Source: Parapristionchus giblindavisi (taxonomy: Eukaryota; Nematoda; Chromadorea; Rhabditida; Diplogasteridae). From it: a stretch of DNA of 64,000 nt. Location of the stretch: contig CALSFV010000081.1 in the NCBI GenBank assembly GCA_943737045.1, positions 369,686-433,685 on the forward strand, in the 5' to 3' direction. How positions within the stretch are numbered: position 1 is the first letter of the stretch; the number at the start of each line of letters is the position of its first letter. Positions 1 through 11,359 of the stretch are shown here, one piece after another. The notes beneath the pieces are model-generated. The model was not told the DNA's origin. It was given only the letters and a program-made list of their open reading frames with translations, and did no database searches. Both the position numbers and the translations under genes were made by a program.

Positions 1-1230
1 AATGGTTTCTCCCACCATTCTTTATGAACTCCTCGTCATATCATTTTCCACATGATCAATGCCCTTTCACTTATACCATTATCATTTTTAAACTATGCCA
101 TATGATGACTCATTATTGATTATTTCTATGATATGATGAAATATTGCTATATTCAAGTTACGAAAAGAAAAGAAAAGCAGAGATCTTCTCGTTTTACACA
201 CTCTCTCACCTCTTTTTTCGTAAATTCTGAATACATATGTAAAAGTAAATTTCAGCTCGAAATGCTTCATTTATTAGTGATGGAACTACTTGTGCTTACG
301 TCGGTAAATCCGCAAACAACGGTCTCATCCACAGTTAGTATATAGATTGATATTAATTATAATAATAGTAATACTATATTATTCGGGTACGTAATGAACA
401 ATACATTTTATGGCACGTATATGAAAATGGTTGAATACATAATTTACTATACCAGTAGCATATGAATAGTAGTTGAATTCGAAAAATCAAGTTATGAAGA
501 AGAACTTCATATAATTGATTCTTATTGTTATTCTTGTTCTTGCAAAGTATAGTACATGTATGTAAATTCAAGATCATTCTCTGCAGAATACCTCTTGATT
601 ATAGTCTACAATAAAGGGAACAAAACATTGTACAATCGATTTGTATGAATTGATTCTTTCCAATTTACCGATATGAGTGCTTATGGGATGATCTGTCGAC
701 GATTAAAGACTACAAACTGTCAAAATCCTATCTAGTCTTTAATCTCCCAAACATTTTCTACACTCTCTAACTGTATGTAGTAGCAATATAAAAAAAAACT
801 AAAAAAATGAAGGGTAGATCAATGTAATTTGCCGACTTTAGCTATGAAAATCATTCAAAATTTGAAAAAAAGTTAGTGTTTACTATTACAGTGTTCGTGT
901 GCGCAAACGGAATCCACGTGTCAGAAGTTTGATCGTCGATTTCAAGTATGTCATGTAGTTTTTCGGATTTTGCAAGTAAAAAAGTTCTAATGCAGTCTAT
1001 AAAAAGTGAATATGTCAAATTTATTAACTTTCAAAAATACAACCCAAGGTATATTTTCTCAAAATGTTTTTTGAACCTTCTTATATTAAAAAAACTATTA
1101 TATATCTTCCAGTTCGTAAACAAATATACATATATCTACTCGATAGATAATGAAGGTTGCTCAACCTTGGACAATCTTCATTCACGATAATTCGAGAAAA
1201 AAGATAATCTCGCGATTCATCATGGGTTAA
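1..1230. other. Intergenic or upstream-intron DNA
   Basis: I see no convincing exon here. It holds one copy of the GTTCAAAAGTTACG-type MITE near 150-236 and otherwise AT-rich sequence. The missing 5' exon (signal peptide) of the IL-17-like gene could lie here or beyond the window edge; I could not pick it out. Confidence 0.5.
150..236. repeat. GTTCAAAAG-MITE copy 1
   Basis: The left arm reads CAAGTTACGAAAAGAAAAG. The right arm ends TTTTTTCGTAAATTCTGAA, its imperfect reverse complement. Its core carries the CTCGTTTTACACACT block shared by the family. Confidence 0.6.
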
Positions 1231-2010
1231 AAATTGTTTATTTATTTATTTATTTATCGTACACCGCAAAGGTGTTTCAACAAGTACAGAGTGTTCGAGT
1301 GCAAGAAAAAAATATGTGAGAGAATAAAATTATTAAAAGATAGGTGGATGGGGATGGGGGGAAGGTGAGAGATCAATTGATCACGCCTTCTGCTACAGTC
1401 ACTAAAAGTGAAGAGGGGAGGAGCCTCTTGTGCGGTGGAGCAGCCGCAAATCCAATGTATGTCGTATTAGATCTCTGAGTGAGCAGGGAGGGAGAGATCA
1501 AAGATCAAGTCGACCGGGAAGATGGGACGGGGATTACAAATTTGGGACAGCAACACCTAGTTTATTCGGAAGATCAGGGAAAACAATTAGATGACGTTTA
1601 ATACAAGGGATCGACAATTTAGGGTCACAAATTGTGTGCAGTTTATTCAAAAATCGGGATGTTCTATGGGAGAATGATGCTTTTAAGTTTTCTCTATCGG
1701 ACTTGGGGATGTGGAGAACAAAAGCATTTTGACGACGGCTAATAGATCGATATGTATAAAAACGACTAATAGGAAGGTCTACAGTACAAGCGAATATTTT
1801 AAGTGCTAGAATGAGATCGGAAACAATTCGATGAACATAGAGACTAGGCAGTGCATAGAATGATAGTCTATTTGCATACGAAGGGCATACAATTTTAGAA
1901 CGAGAACAACGATAGAAAAGTAAGCGAGTAAATAAATTTGGTCTGCAGATAGGGACACTGCGGAATAAGTGAAAATTTGCAACTGTTTTGAAAAAAAGTA
2001 CTTTCACACA
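1231..2010 (-). mobile_element. Decayed non-LTR retrotransposon 3' end
   Basis: A TTTA-repeat tail at 1231-1256 reads as the 3' terminus of a minus-strand LINE. Upstream of it an open frame at 1534-2007 (about 157 codons) resembles the extreme C-terminal region of CR1/jockey-type reverse transcriptases: short basic and aromatic segments ending in an F-x-x-R-x-S-R-F-L-N-K-L-H block, where complete elements usually have an R-x-x-x-x-W-N-x-L-P block. No RT catalytic motif is present, so this is a 5'-truncated copy. It lies just upstream of the first visible IL-17-like exon. Confidence 0.6.
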
Positions 2011-2049
2011 TACTGCAGCGTGAAACTTTTCAGAGAATGTTGATTACAG

Positions 2050-5000
2050 GCGCACACAATCGATGATGCCATGAAATCATTTCCTGATTTATCAATGGAC
2101 ATTGATGCAATCCCAGCAGTAACTGGCAGTCCCACGGGAGAACCAATCCCTGATAATGAAATTGAGATTACGTGCCAGAAACATTTACAAAACAAACTTA
2201 TAAAGGTTTGTAATATGAATTCATTGAAAACTAAATTTGTAGTCTTGAGAATTCAGGTTGGCCTTCTACCAATCAATCCCTTGACCACACCTGCGCCACC
2301 TCCGCCCAATTCAACATGTAACAAGTATCACTTCTCAACTGCCGAGGGACAAGCTGTAAGAGAAATCATCAACTCTCAAATTGATGAATATATACATAGA
2401 AAGGTTTAAATTAGAACGAATCAATCGATAAGTGAATGTAGTGATCTACCTGATTGGTTATGTTGATAGTCTGTGTTGTTTGTCATTTGAGTTTTGCTAT
2501 GAATGAAATGAACCGATTGGTTCAAAAGTTGCGGAATGAAAATAAAACATGCGAGAGATTGTCGAGCATTTGTAAGTTGTGAATGAACGATATTGTTGAT
2601 GTAATATTGATTTACATATATTTATTTTCAGGAAGAAATGGAGGAGGAAGAAGAAGAAGATGATGATGATGACGATTCTTCATCAGAAGAGAAGGAGAAA
2701 GGTATTATTTGTTTATATTTCAAATATAAATAAATGAACATTATGTTTATCAATTTTCATAAAGATATAATATTTTGTTGAATATGCACCAAATATGATT
2801 ATTTATTTATCAACGCCAAGGAACAATCGAAAACTTTCATTCTAAACTAAATTAAGTTGTGAAAGTGAAACTTATTTTTTGTATACCAGGTCGGGCTATA
2901 TATCTCTCAGCGATATACCACCTTTCCCTAATGTCTGATACCCGTTCCACAGATAAATTTATAAAGGGTAAAAGCATTGAACATTTAATTCGCATGAGAA
3001 TGGTTGAGTTTCATATCTTTTTTTTAAGAGTTCATAAATGAGTCCGTTCAAAATTCCGATTCTGATAGCATAATTTTTAGAGGAACTTCTTTCTAAGAAG
3101 AAGAATAAGAAGAAGTCTCATAAAAGAGACAAGAGACAGGCAGCTACTACGGTTTCGGATGGGACCATCGTAGGTAATGATCTATTCAAAACATGCGAAA
3201 AGAAATGAAAATTATAAGCAACTCTCCTCGATTTACACACATCTCGCCTCCTTTCATTTTCCCTTTACGACTTTTGAACACCACATAACTATGATACAAA
3301 AATCGATCTTAATCATTTTTATACACTTTCAAACAGCTTGGATGCAAAAAAATCTCTGGCTCATTTTTTCTGTGTTCGAACATGTAAGGCTTTGAAAGTC
3401 TAACTTATTTATGGATTTTATGAATGGGTTTTCCTTTGTGTGTACAAAACGAATTCGAGTAAAACTCAACTCTAGAAAACGGAAAGAAATTTCTGTAGAT
3501 TGTTTTGTCCAAGACAGTTTAATTTACGAAAAAGAAACCTTTGAATTGTTCATTTGATATTTTCAGGTACGCGATTCACAATCTCATGCACGAAGAGAGG
3601 AGCAACGGATTCTGGTGGAAAGGTATCATTGATTTAAAAAATTACAATTAATATAATCACAAAAAAAATATAAAAATTACATGCGAGAAACACTCATTTA
3701 TTCCATATCACACTGTTGAACATTCTGAATTGCTTTCGGAATGTCAAAATTCTGAAAAGTCGCAATTTTGAAACCTATTACTGCATTTCCCCAACTTTCC
3801 CTACTGGTAGCCTGATGAGGTTTAGAATAACTTTTGTATATAATTCTCTCGCTCACCTTCTTCACGGAAATATCGAACGCCTACATTTTTGTCTCTACTT
3901 TTAAAATTGAGTCTCTTGAGATTACATACTATTTATTTTTTCTCTTCCTTACTGAGGGTTTGCCCCATTTGAGATAATGTGGTTTTCAAAGTGACGGAAC
4001 GATTGAAACAAAAGGGTAGAGTGTGTACAAGAAACATCGGAGAGTTGTCTGTCCTACTTTTTATTCAAACGAATTCACAGTAAAGTTACTATCGAACTCG
4101 ACATCGCTCTCTAAGTTCGCCAATATAATTTGAAATTCTCTAGTGACTCTAATGAAAAAAAAAACTATAAATGAGGGACTCTTATCATAATAGATTGCCT
4201 CAACTTGCCATATTCTTTTAATATGACATTATCTACAGATATCCCTGTGTTCATCGTGTTGGGTTTGGAGGAAACTTCCTAGTAACTATGCTCCACAATA
4301 TGTGAATGAACTCATTTGTGATACAACCGATACTGCTTGTCTGTCTGGTAAGGTTCATTTTTTTAAAAAATTATCTACAATATTTTTATTTGACAAAACA
4401 TATTCGTATTCAATCAATATTATATAAATGAATATACATACAATATCAATGAAATTATTCATATTCGATGCCCCCCCCCCAAGATTTAGAAAAAATTATT
4501 TGTGTCATTGCTATAATTTTCGGTTATGCAACTTGCTCGGTTGGTACTCATTCCATAGATGTTATTCGCAACGACACAGGAACATTAACTACGGTATTAT
4601 GTTATATCTGATCTTGGAATCCTATCATTATACGGTTCATGTCATTACGGTGTTATGTTCGGTTCAAAAGTTACGAAAAGAACCAAAATTCTGAGAAAGC
4701 TCTCCTCATTTTGCATACTCTTTCCACACTTTTTCGTTACATTTCTTTTTTTTTAAATTTTGAACGCCATATTAGTGAACAGTCATAGAGCATGCAAGGG
4801 AAGCACCAAACTTTACGGAAGAGATTCTGAAAGCGACCCATACGCGCATGTACAGCTAGGTGAGGGATGCCCAAAAGTAGTTTCAAAAGTTGCTAGTATG
4901 AACTTCCAGAGCCGGAAAATCGATAATTCGTAGGAATATTACACTCCTATTAAGACTATCTTATCTCCTAAGCTTGATTATGCATGTGTAGTAGGGTGGC

Positions 5001-8000
5001 GAGAACCACTCACTAGTCACTAATTATTCTCTCTCTCCAACTAGTGCGTAATCTTTTCTACTCTCTCTGCTACTCTTCTGTCCCCCGTGGCAGCCGTGCG
5101 TTGGGGTCACGGTTGAGTAGAAAAATTACTCTTTTTCTACTCTTTTCTCGGCTCTAAGTACTCAAAATGTGCAAATCTATATATTTTTGGAATCTACAAA
5201 TCAAGGGCTTTTCAACAAGCCTAAAATTGACTGTAAAAGCACATTTTTAAATTTCTTCAATTTTTCAAGTCATGCATTACAGTAATTATTTTATTAAAGC
5301 AATTCGAATAACAATTAAAAATAACAATTAAAACTCTTCCTCTTCGTCATCAGAGCAATTTTCATCGTAATCGCTCTCATCGGACGCATATCCATGGGTC
5401 ACTTCGGTCTGGGTAGCATTGGTAACATTGACAGAAAGATCGGACTGGGGGACCAGGAGGGGAGGGGGCTGATAGGAGATCTCACGTGCACGTTCGCCAA
5501 TGGAATTGCAACGGAGAAGGAGGCAGGACTCGATTGTAGCAGCGGAAATGTTGTTGCACAGCCGCTGTTTGTCCAGGAGGCCTGCAAAAATGAATTTCAT
5601 AAGCTCGTATTGAATTTATTCTGATTTTTTTCGAACTAATTGTTGCAATTGCTTACCAGCCGAGCTGAAAACACGTTCCGTTGACACAGATGTGGCAGGA
5701 ATAGGAAGATACTTCATAGCCTTTTCCTTGATATTCGTATAGAATGCACCCTGCGTTTTCCAATATTCCAGGGGATTCAGCGACTCGGAAACTCCACGAC
5801 TGCAGAGGAATATAAGAGGAACAACTGATTGACTAATTGAGAGGCCCAATCTTAGCCTATGATATGATAGACTCCGCCCCCAATTGACCTAACAACTTGA
5901 CCTACAGTGTAGCCTAAAAGTCATCGGACACTTTTTCATCTTTTTATAACTTTTGATCCAGGAAAACAATCAAGCTGATCTTTTGAGTCAATGTACAGAA
6001 TTTATCAAGGGATACAACCATGATGTGTTGGTGTAATTAAATTAGTTCACTGTTGCATAGTAATGATTCTATCGAAATACACTTTTTTGAAAAATTACAT
6101 TTCTTTGGTGGAAGGCCCAGTTCTTCTGAAACACTGTGAGAGTGTACACATATACTAGGGCTGCACAGTCAAACAATCCGGAATGGCTCCGATTAGGATT
6201 TCAAGCTGTAGCAGGGTTGCAACTTTGAACCCCAAAATTTATAACTCAGCTTCTAGATGTGCTAAAGACCCGTTCTAAGTGCTGAAATGATGCTAGTGGC
6301 GAGTAATGTTTATCCCCAGAATATGGTAGTCATAGCTCGCCATTTGCCCTCAGGGCAAAAAATAATTTTTTTGGAGGGAGACCTGATTTTGACACCCCAC
6401 AGTTCAAAGGCGAGTCTTCTAAAATTATGGTTCTGCGCAAGCAACTTTGCAATGTATCATATATTTATTTCCCTTATTTTGGTTTAGTTCCGATTCCTTT
6501 CAGACCCGTAGCAAAAGTTATGCTGAGGTCTACTCGGTTTTAGCGATCAAAGATCAACATACAAAGATCAAAGATCAAAGTTCAGCAATAGTGTAAAAAC
6601 TTTTGTGAACATCTCTAACATGCATACGTGCTTTGAAAATAAGAGATTTCATCAATAGAGGCCCAGGAACTAGAGCAGTAAGAGTGAAAGAGCAAGAGCG
6701 GTCACCGAGTAGACCTCAGCATAACTTTTGCTACGGGTCTGTAAGGAATCGGAACTAAACCAAAATAAGGGAAATAAATATATGATACATTGCAAAGTTG
6801 CTTGCGCAGAACCATAATTTTAGAAGACCCGCCCTCTGAACTGTGGGGTGTCAAAATCAGGTCTCCCTCCAAAAAAATTATTTTTTTGCCCTGAGGGCAA
6901 ATGGCGAGCTATGACTACCATATTCTGGGGATAAACAATACTCGCCACTAGCATCATTTCAGCACTTAGAACGGGTCTTTAGCACATCTAGAAGCTGAGT
7001 TATAAATTTTGGGGTTCAAAGTTGCAACCCTGCTACAGCTTGAAATCCTAATCGGAGCCATTCCGGATTGTTTGACTGTGCAGCCCTAGTATATGTGTAC
7101 ACTCTCACAGTGTTTCAGAAGAGCTGGGCCTTCCACCAAAGAAATGTAATTTTTCAAAAAAGTGTATTTCGATAGAATCATTACTATGCAACAGTGAACT
7201 AATTTAATTACACCAACACATCATGGTTGTATCCCTTGATAAATTCTGTACATTGACTCAAAAGATCAGCTTGATTGTTTTCCTGGATCAAAAGTTATAA
7301 AAAGATGAAAAAGTGTCCGATGATTTTTAGGCTACACTGTAGCTAGAGTGCCTCCGATATCTTATCCTGTGATATGGTAGACTCCGCCCCCAATTGATGA
7401 TATTCGAAGAAAATAACGAGAACCAACCGCTCACAACCAAGACAAACGCAAAAAACAACGAGACAAAATCAAAGAAAAATATTGGTAAAGAAAAAAATTA
7501 CATAATCGTCCGATTCCGATCCGAATTGAAGGAATGTGTAACATGAAAAATTGAAGAAATTTAAAAATGTGCTTTTACAGTCGATTTTAGGCTTGTTGAA
7601 TAGCCCTTGGCTTGTAGATTCCAAAAATATTCACATTTGCACATTTCGATTACTTATAGTCGAGAAAACCCAAAAGGAGTAGAAAAAGAGTAGCTAAAAT
7701 TAGTCACTAATGTTTCGATGATCTCATCACTACTAACCGTCGCGCGAGAGGTCGTAAATGTGCCTCTCTCGGTTGAGTAGAGAGAGACTGTCACTAGGGC
7801 TAGTGAGTAGTGACTGGTTCTCGCCACCCTAATGTGTAGTTCCTAAAATGTTGATAAAACATGACATTAAGTAAAAAGAAAGTGCTTGAGTCAAACCATG
7901 GTCCGACGAATTATCGATTTTCCGGCTCTGGAAGTTCATACTAAAAACTTTTGAAACCTGCCTCATCCTTCACCTAGCTGTACATGCGCGTATGGCACGG

Positions 8001-9682
8001 CGGCCTAATGATAGTAACTAAGATGCTCTTGCCGGAGAAAAAAAGTATCGCAAACTGAGTGATGATAAGCAGTAAAACATCTAGGTTCTCCCAGCACGAA
8101 AGTTGACTACGGTATATCTGGGCGCTCGCTTCTGACTAGACCTATCATCGAGTCTCGCGATTCTCGAGACATGCCGAGATGGCTTAGTGGATAGAACTTT
8201 TGTGTATCTATCCGAACCTCGTAGGTTCGAATCCCGCCCAGTGCAAATCAACTTTGCCAATTTTTCGTAATGCAAGAGTCTTCAAGCCAAAGTTAAATGT
8301 AGGGATTTCTCTTCATTGAACCGCCGTGTATGGGTCAATTTCAGAATCTCTTCCGTAAAGTTTGGCCATTCCCTTGTTAGCCATAGAACAAAATTGGCAA
8401 GATACAATGCTAATAAGATTGTCAGATTTAAGATTGAGACCTTTGCGACAGCCATTCTTTTTAATTATGATGCCAATAATTTATAAAATTTCGTCTCGAT
8501 GGTTATACCTTGATATTGAGATTTAAAAACATTCCCATGTCGCTCTTCTAACTATGATCACGGGCAGACAAGAGTAGTCTAGATGCTTCTCAGAAACACT
8601 GTCACAAAGTAATTTTAAAACTCACTACTGCGGAATTAAAGTCCGAGAATGGGTCCAGAGATTAGCGCTATCACAGCCAGAGTTAAAAGTAGTTTTTTTA
8701 TTCCTATGGCATATTAAACATTAAACTGATTCTCTGATAAAGTGAAATGAATCAATCAATGATTATTCATTCTTTCATTTGCTCTGATGGAAAAAGAGAG
8801 AAGAATTGAATTTCAGGTATCCTTGACCGCTGGAACTTATTGTGAATGCAAGGCTAATGTAAGTAGTAGAAATCAAAATCTGTTCATGGGTATGGGGAGG
8901 TAGTAGGGATATGAAGTTGCAATCAAAGGTGAGGGGTAGGGTTAGGGCTTCGTTTAGCGAATTATGCGTATATTTATAATAATTCAGCATATTTATACTG
9001 GGTAATGGGGATAAGTATTAGTATTAGCATTTCACATCCGGCAAGTAAATTCGAATCATGACCTTTCTGTTTCAAATTTCTTATTATTGAATTATGCTAA
9101 CTCGAATAGCTGAAGTCCAATAGACGTAAGAGGAACTTTCTAACGTAAATATTATGACTACTCTAGAGACCTTATATAAACACCAAAAACGCCTACCATC
9201 ATCCATGTGACCAATTTGACGAACCTCATACCCGGAAATAAAGGGCTAAGAAATATCCAATATTAGTTTCTTTATTTTATTATGAGGCGAAGTGGTGTAA
9301 TGGAGCGCCCCTCTATTCCATCTCTCCTGGGTTCGATTTCCGGTCGTGACACAGCCTCAAGGGCTCGTCAAGGGGAATTGGTAATGACTAGATTACGCGG
9401 TTATGTATGTCCGAAGAATAGGTTAGACCCTCCTGGCTCAATTAGCCTTGAATTATCACTGACCTAGTGATCACCAGAAGGAATTTGTGTGTCTTGAATA
9501 ACGGAAGTTACTTTTTTACTTTATTATGTAAAAAAAGAATATTAGCAGAATAAAATAATAAAATAAAGGTATTATGCAATAAATAAAATTATTTGCAGGC
9601 AAACTCAGCCATTCAAAGCCTGGTCAGTGGAACCGGTCTCACATCGTCATTACCACCTGTAGTTTCCACAATAACCAATTGA
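2050..9682 (+). CDS. IL-17-like cytokine gene, 5' incomplete
   Basis: Nine exons join in one frame: 2050-2205, 2257-2403, 2632-2701, 3081-3173, 3567-3622, 4239-4347, about 4523-4593, 8817-8858 and 9599-9682 (TGA). The N-terminal half is low complexity: a Pro run, an acidic E/D block in exon 3 and a Lys-rich block in exon 4. The C-terminal half looks like the IL-17 cystine-knot fold. Exon 6 encodes C-S-S-C-W then Y-A-P-Q-Y-V-N-E-L-I-C and a further Cys, comparable to the family's R-Y-P...E-A-x-C-x-C-x-G-C segment. Exon 8 encodes S-L-T-A-G-T-Y-C-E-C, comparable to the terminal V-S-V-G-C-T-C. Such proteins are secreted ligands of IL-17 receptors. No signal peptide is visible, so at least one 5' exon is missing. 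The seventh exon lacks a normal AG acceptor (see findings). Intron 7 (4594-8816) is filled with nested transposons. Family assignment rests on Cys spacing and is moderately sure. Confidence 0.7.
3190..3285. repeat. GTTCAAAAG-MITE copy 2
   Basis: This copy lies in intron 4 of the IL-17-like gene. The right arm (TTTACGACTTTTGAACACCA) is well kept; the left arm is eroded to GCGAAAAGAAATGAAAA. Confidence 0.55.
4652..4775. repeat. GTTCAAAAG-MITE copy 3
   Basis: The left arm GGTTCAAAAGTTACGAAAAG is nearly perfect. The right arm is TTTTTCGTTAC followed by a diverged TTGAACGCC end. It sits just left of the nested transposon block. Confidence 0.6.
5328..5849 (-). pseudogene. hAT transposase C-terminal remnant
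   Basis: Two minus-strand blocks read as the hAT C-terminal dimerisation region. The upstream block (5616-5849) carries P-L-E-Y-W and then Y-L-P-I-P-A-T-S-V-S-T-E-R-V-F-S-S-A-G, the diagnostic hATC signature. The downstream block (5328-5600) continues it with G-L-L-D-K-Q-R-L and ends in an acidic tail of D and E residues. A short gap with an apparent intron or frame break separates them. Everything upstream of the dimerisation region has been replaced by the inserted foldback element. Confidence 0.85.
5905..7339. mobile_element. Tc1/mariner-like foldback element
   Basis: Two arms of about 620 bp (5905 to about 6533 and about 6708 to 7339) are nearly identical inverted copies around a loop of about 175 bp that contains GATCAAAG repeats. 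The ends read CAGTGTAGCCTAAAA and its complement. They are flanked by TA at 5903-5904 and 7340-7341, fitting TA-targeting Tc1/mariner insertion. No transposase frame is visible. A 28-bp direct repeat containing GACTCCGCCCCCAATTGA occurs just outside each end (5859 and 7370). Confidence 0.8.
7996..8328 (+). mobile_element. CACGGCGG-TIR element with tRNA-like core, copy A
   Basis: The ends read CACGGCGG...CCGCCGTG and are flanked by a perfect 5-bp duplication TATGG (7991-7995 and 8329-8333). The inserted position interrupts the right arm of the outer inverted repeat, whose other arm gives the uninterrupted sequence, so the boundaries are independently fixed. Positions 8173-8246 hold a tRNA-like segment with a Pol III A box (TGGCTTAGTGG) and B box (GGTTCGAATCC). 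The acceptor-stem halves do not pair well, so it is not a working tRNA. Confidence 0.85.
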
Positions 9683-10470
9683 TAAATCGATTTTCATGTG
9701 TCAACTAGACCGTAACCCTCGGATGCTACATTCCCCACACTTTTATTAGTTATTTGAGTACTAAAAATCAGGAAAAGACTTCTAACCCTGTGATATTTTT
9801 CAAAAATTTTGTGCAATTGACCATTTTTCAAATTTTTCATTGTCTGAAACAACAATGAATGAATAATAATTGCAATGCTTGCCCAATTGTTGTTAACTAT
9901 TCTCTTCCTTTTCTTGAATGAATTCGAATCGTGTATTCATCGCTCCATTTGTGATAAATAGCGTAGCATACATAATGACTTTGATGGTTGGATGCTGACA
10001 TCCAGAAATGAAATAAATGCAATGTGTTGTGTAAGAGCTGCCTACAATATTTACATTCTTTGATCCGAGAAACGATCCTTATTTTGAGATTTTCCATATA
10101 GCATTTTCTAACTTGCCAAGCCAATCACTTGCCACCCAGTTGTAAGGAATTGGAAGACAATTTTGAAATCTTAAGTTAGGAGCAAAAATAAAATTCAAAT
10201 TTTGAAACAGAAATGAAATTGTCCGCAAACTCATGTAGAGAGAGGGCCACATTTGACTTGGTTCTATATCTCAACCTCTTCCCCTCACCAACCTCCTTCT
10301 CTTCTATTCGTCCCATTCAACATCTCATTTATTTATTTCCTATTTCTCAGTAATCAAGTCCATGACATTTGTAAGAAGAAGTACTACACCGACATAGCAA
10401 CAAATCAGTCTCTCTGAGAAACTCTTTCGAGAACAATCCAATTATGAGCGCTTTATTGGCAAAAATGGCA
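9060..10470. repeat. Diverged direct duplication, unit 1
   Basis: The stretch matches 11360-12290 in the same orientation. Shared blocks include CTCGAATAGCTGAAGTCC, CAGGAAAAGACTTCT, CTCTTCCTTTTCT and a C/T-rich block near 10280. The part holding the final IL-17-like exon (about 9150-9690) has no counterpart in the second unit. Confidence 0.6.
9279..9520 (+). repeat. tRNA-derived SINE-like sequence
   Basis: A Pol III A-box-like TGGTGTAATGG at about 9293 and a B-box-like GGGTTCGATTTCC at about 9328 are correctly spaced. They are followed by about 190 bp of unrelated body. It lies in the last intron of the IL-17-like gene. No convincing cloverleaf forms. Confidence 0.55.
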
Positions 10471-11059
10471 CAACATTGAAAGAATTTAAAACTTTACATT
10501 ACAAGATAAAGATATAGGGATCCACTATCTTTTTCAAACCTTTATTCTTTCAAACGCCAGTAATTAACCGAAACTAACGATGCCATGATTTGAAAATTAT
10601 ATCAGTGTCATTAACATAATAATATTATATTTATATTGTTATGTTATATTGTGAAATATTCCCGATATATTCACATATATGTATATATATCCAAGCTGTT
10701 CTTCTTTTTTTCTCGATCGAAATCTCCATTTTTGTCGTCGTTCTCTTTCTCTACATCACTTCCCCTCCCCCTTTTTCGTCTCCACCTCCTTCTTCTTCTT
10801 CAGTTTATTTTGTCACAATCATCAATTCAGTCGAATTATTATCGTCATTTCTTGTAGTCTTTCCGCCTTTTCTTCGAAATTTATCGTCCCCCTTTATTCC
10901 TAACCAACTCTTCATTTTTCATCCATTGTCGTTGTTATTAAATTTTATATTGCGAGTTACAGGCAATCAAGAAAAAGTGCTTCATCTCATTTTGCTTCGA
11001 GCCTTGTCTAGTAAAAATAGCCGGAATTACAATAATACCTAGAAATGCATTCTTGTGTG

Positions 11060-11180
11060 GAAAAGATAAGGGGAGGACTAGGATGATTTATTATATTTCT
11101 AATACATTCCGTATACATCGAGAGTGAAGGAAACGGGAGCAGAATTATGTTGATTGGGCAAGTTTACTGATTTATGTCCG
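11060..11180. repeat. Direct repeat with 13080-13200
   Basis: About 120 bp match 13080-13200 in the same orientation, including TATTTCTAATACATTC and GAGAGTGAAGGAAACGGG. Its function is unknown. Confidence 0.6.
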
Positions 11181-11359
11181 CTAAAATTACTGAAGGTTAG
11201 TATGTACTCCGGTATTTTGCCACCCATAGATGCGCCCAATACCAACATTTTTATCGTACTCATTTTGGTCAATAAATTAGCTGGCTTTTGTTTGGACCAT
11301 AATAAATTAGCCATTTTGATTTTGCTAAAACACCCATTTTTCAAATACGGCTGCGTTGG

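Larger units (their letters stand above)
4992..7831 (-). mobile_element. hAT-superfamily DNA transposon, defective
   Basis: The terminal inverted repeats read TAGGGTGGCGAGAACC at the left and its complement GGTTCTCGCCACCCTA at the right. The 8-bp target duplication ATGTGTAG (4984-4991 and 7832-7839) is perfect, as expected for hAT. Subterminal segments (about 5160-5290 and 7540-7650) are also inverted copies. Inside is a minus-strand transposase remnant (5328-5849) and a second foldback element (5905-7339). The N-terminal and catalytic core of the transposase are missing, so the copy is not autonomous. Confidence 0.9.
4797..8372. repeat. Outer inverted repeat around a transposon nest
   Basis: The left arm at about 4797-4935 is matched in reverse at about 7908-8372, once the 333-bp element at 7996-8328 and its 5-bp duplication are removed. 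The ends read CAAGGGAA...CCAAACTTTACGG on both sides. The arms include a shared GCCGGAAAATCGATAATTCG block. The hAT element 4992-7831 lies between the arms. This is probably an older foldback or MITE that later elements entered. Flanking duplications are not clear. Confidence 0.75.

Noticed and set aside
4428..4694. Continuous 88-codon ORF near the IL-17-like gene
   Set aside because: Only 4523-4593 of it reads as protein of the family. The flanks are intron and a MITE copy.
8173..8246. Functional tRNA gene
   Set aside because: A and B boxes are present, but the acceptor-stem halves and part of the T stem do not pair, and the segment is part of a transposed repeat found three times.
10636..11042. 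Overlapping hydrophobic/Ser-rich ORFs
   Set aside because: The region is a pyrimidine-rich tract open in all three + frames, with no splice signals or domain.
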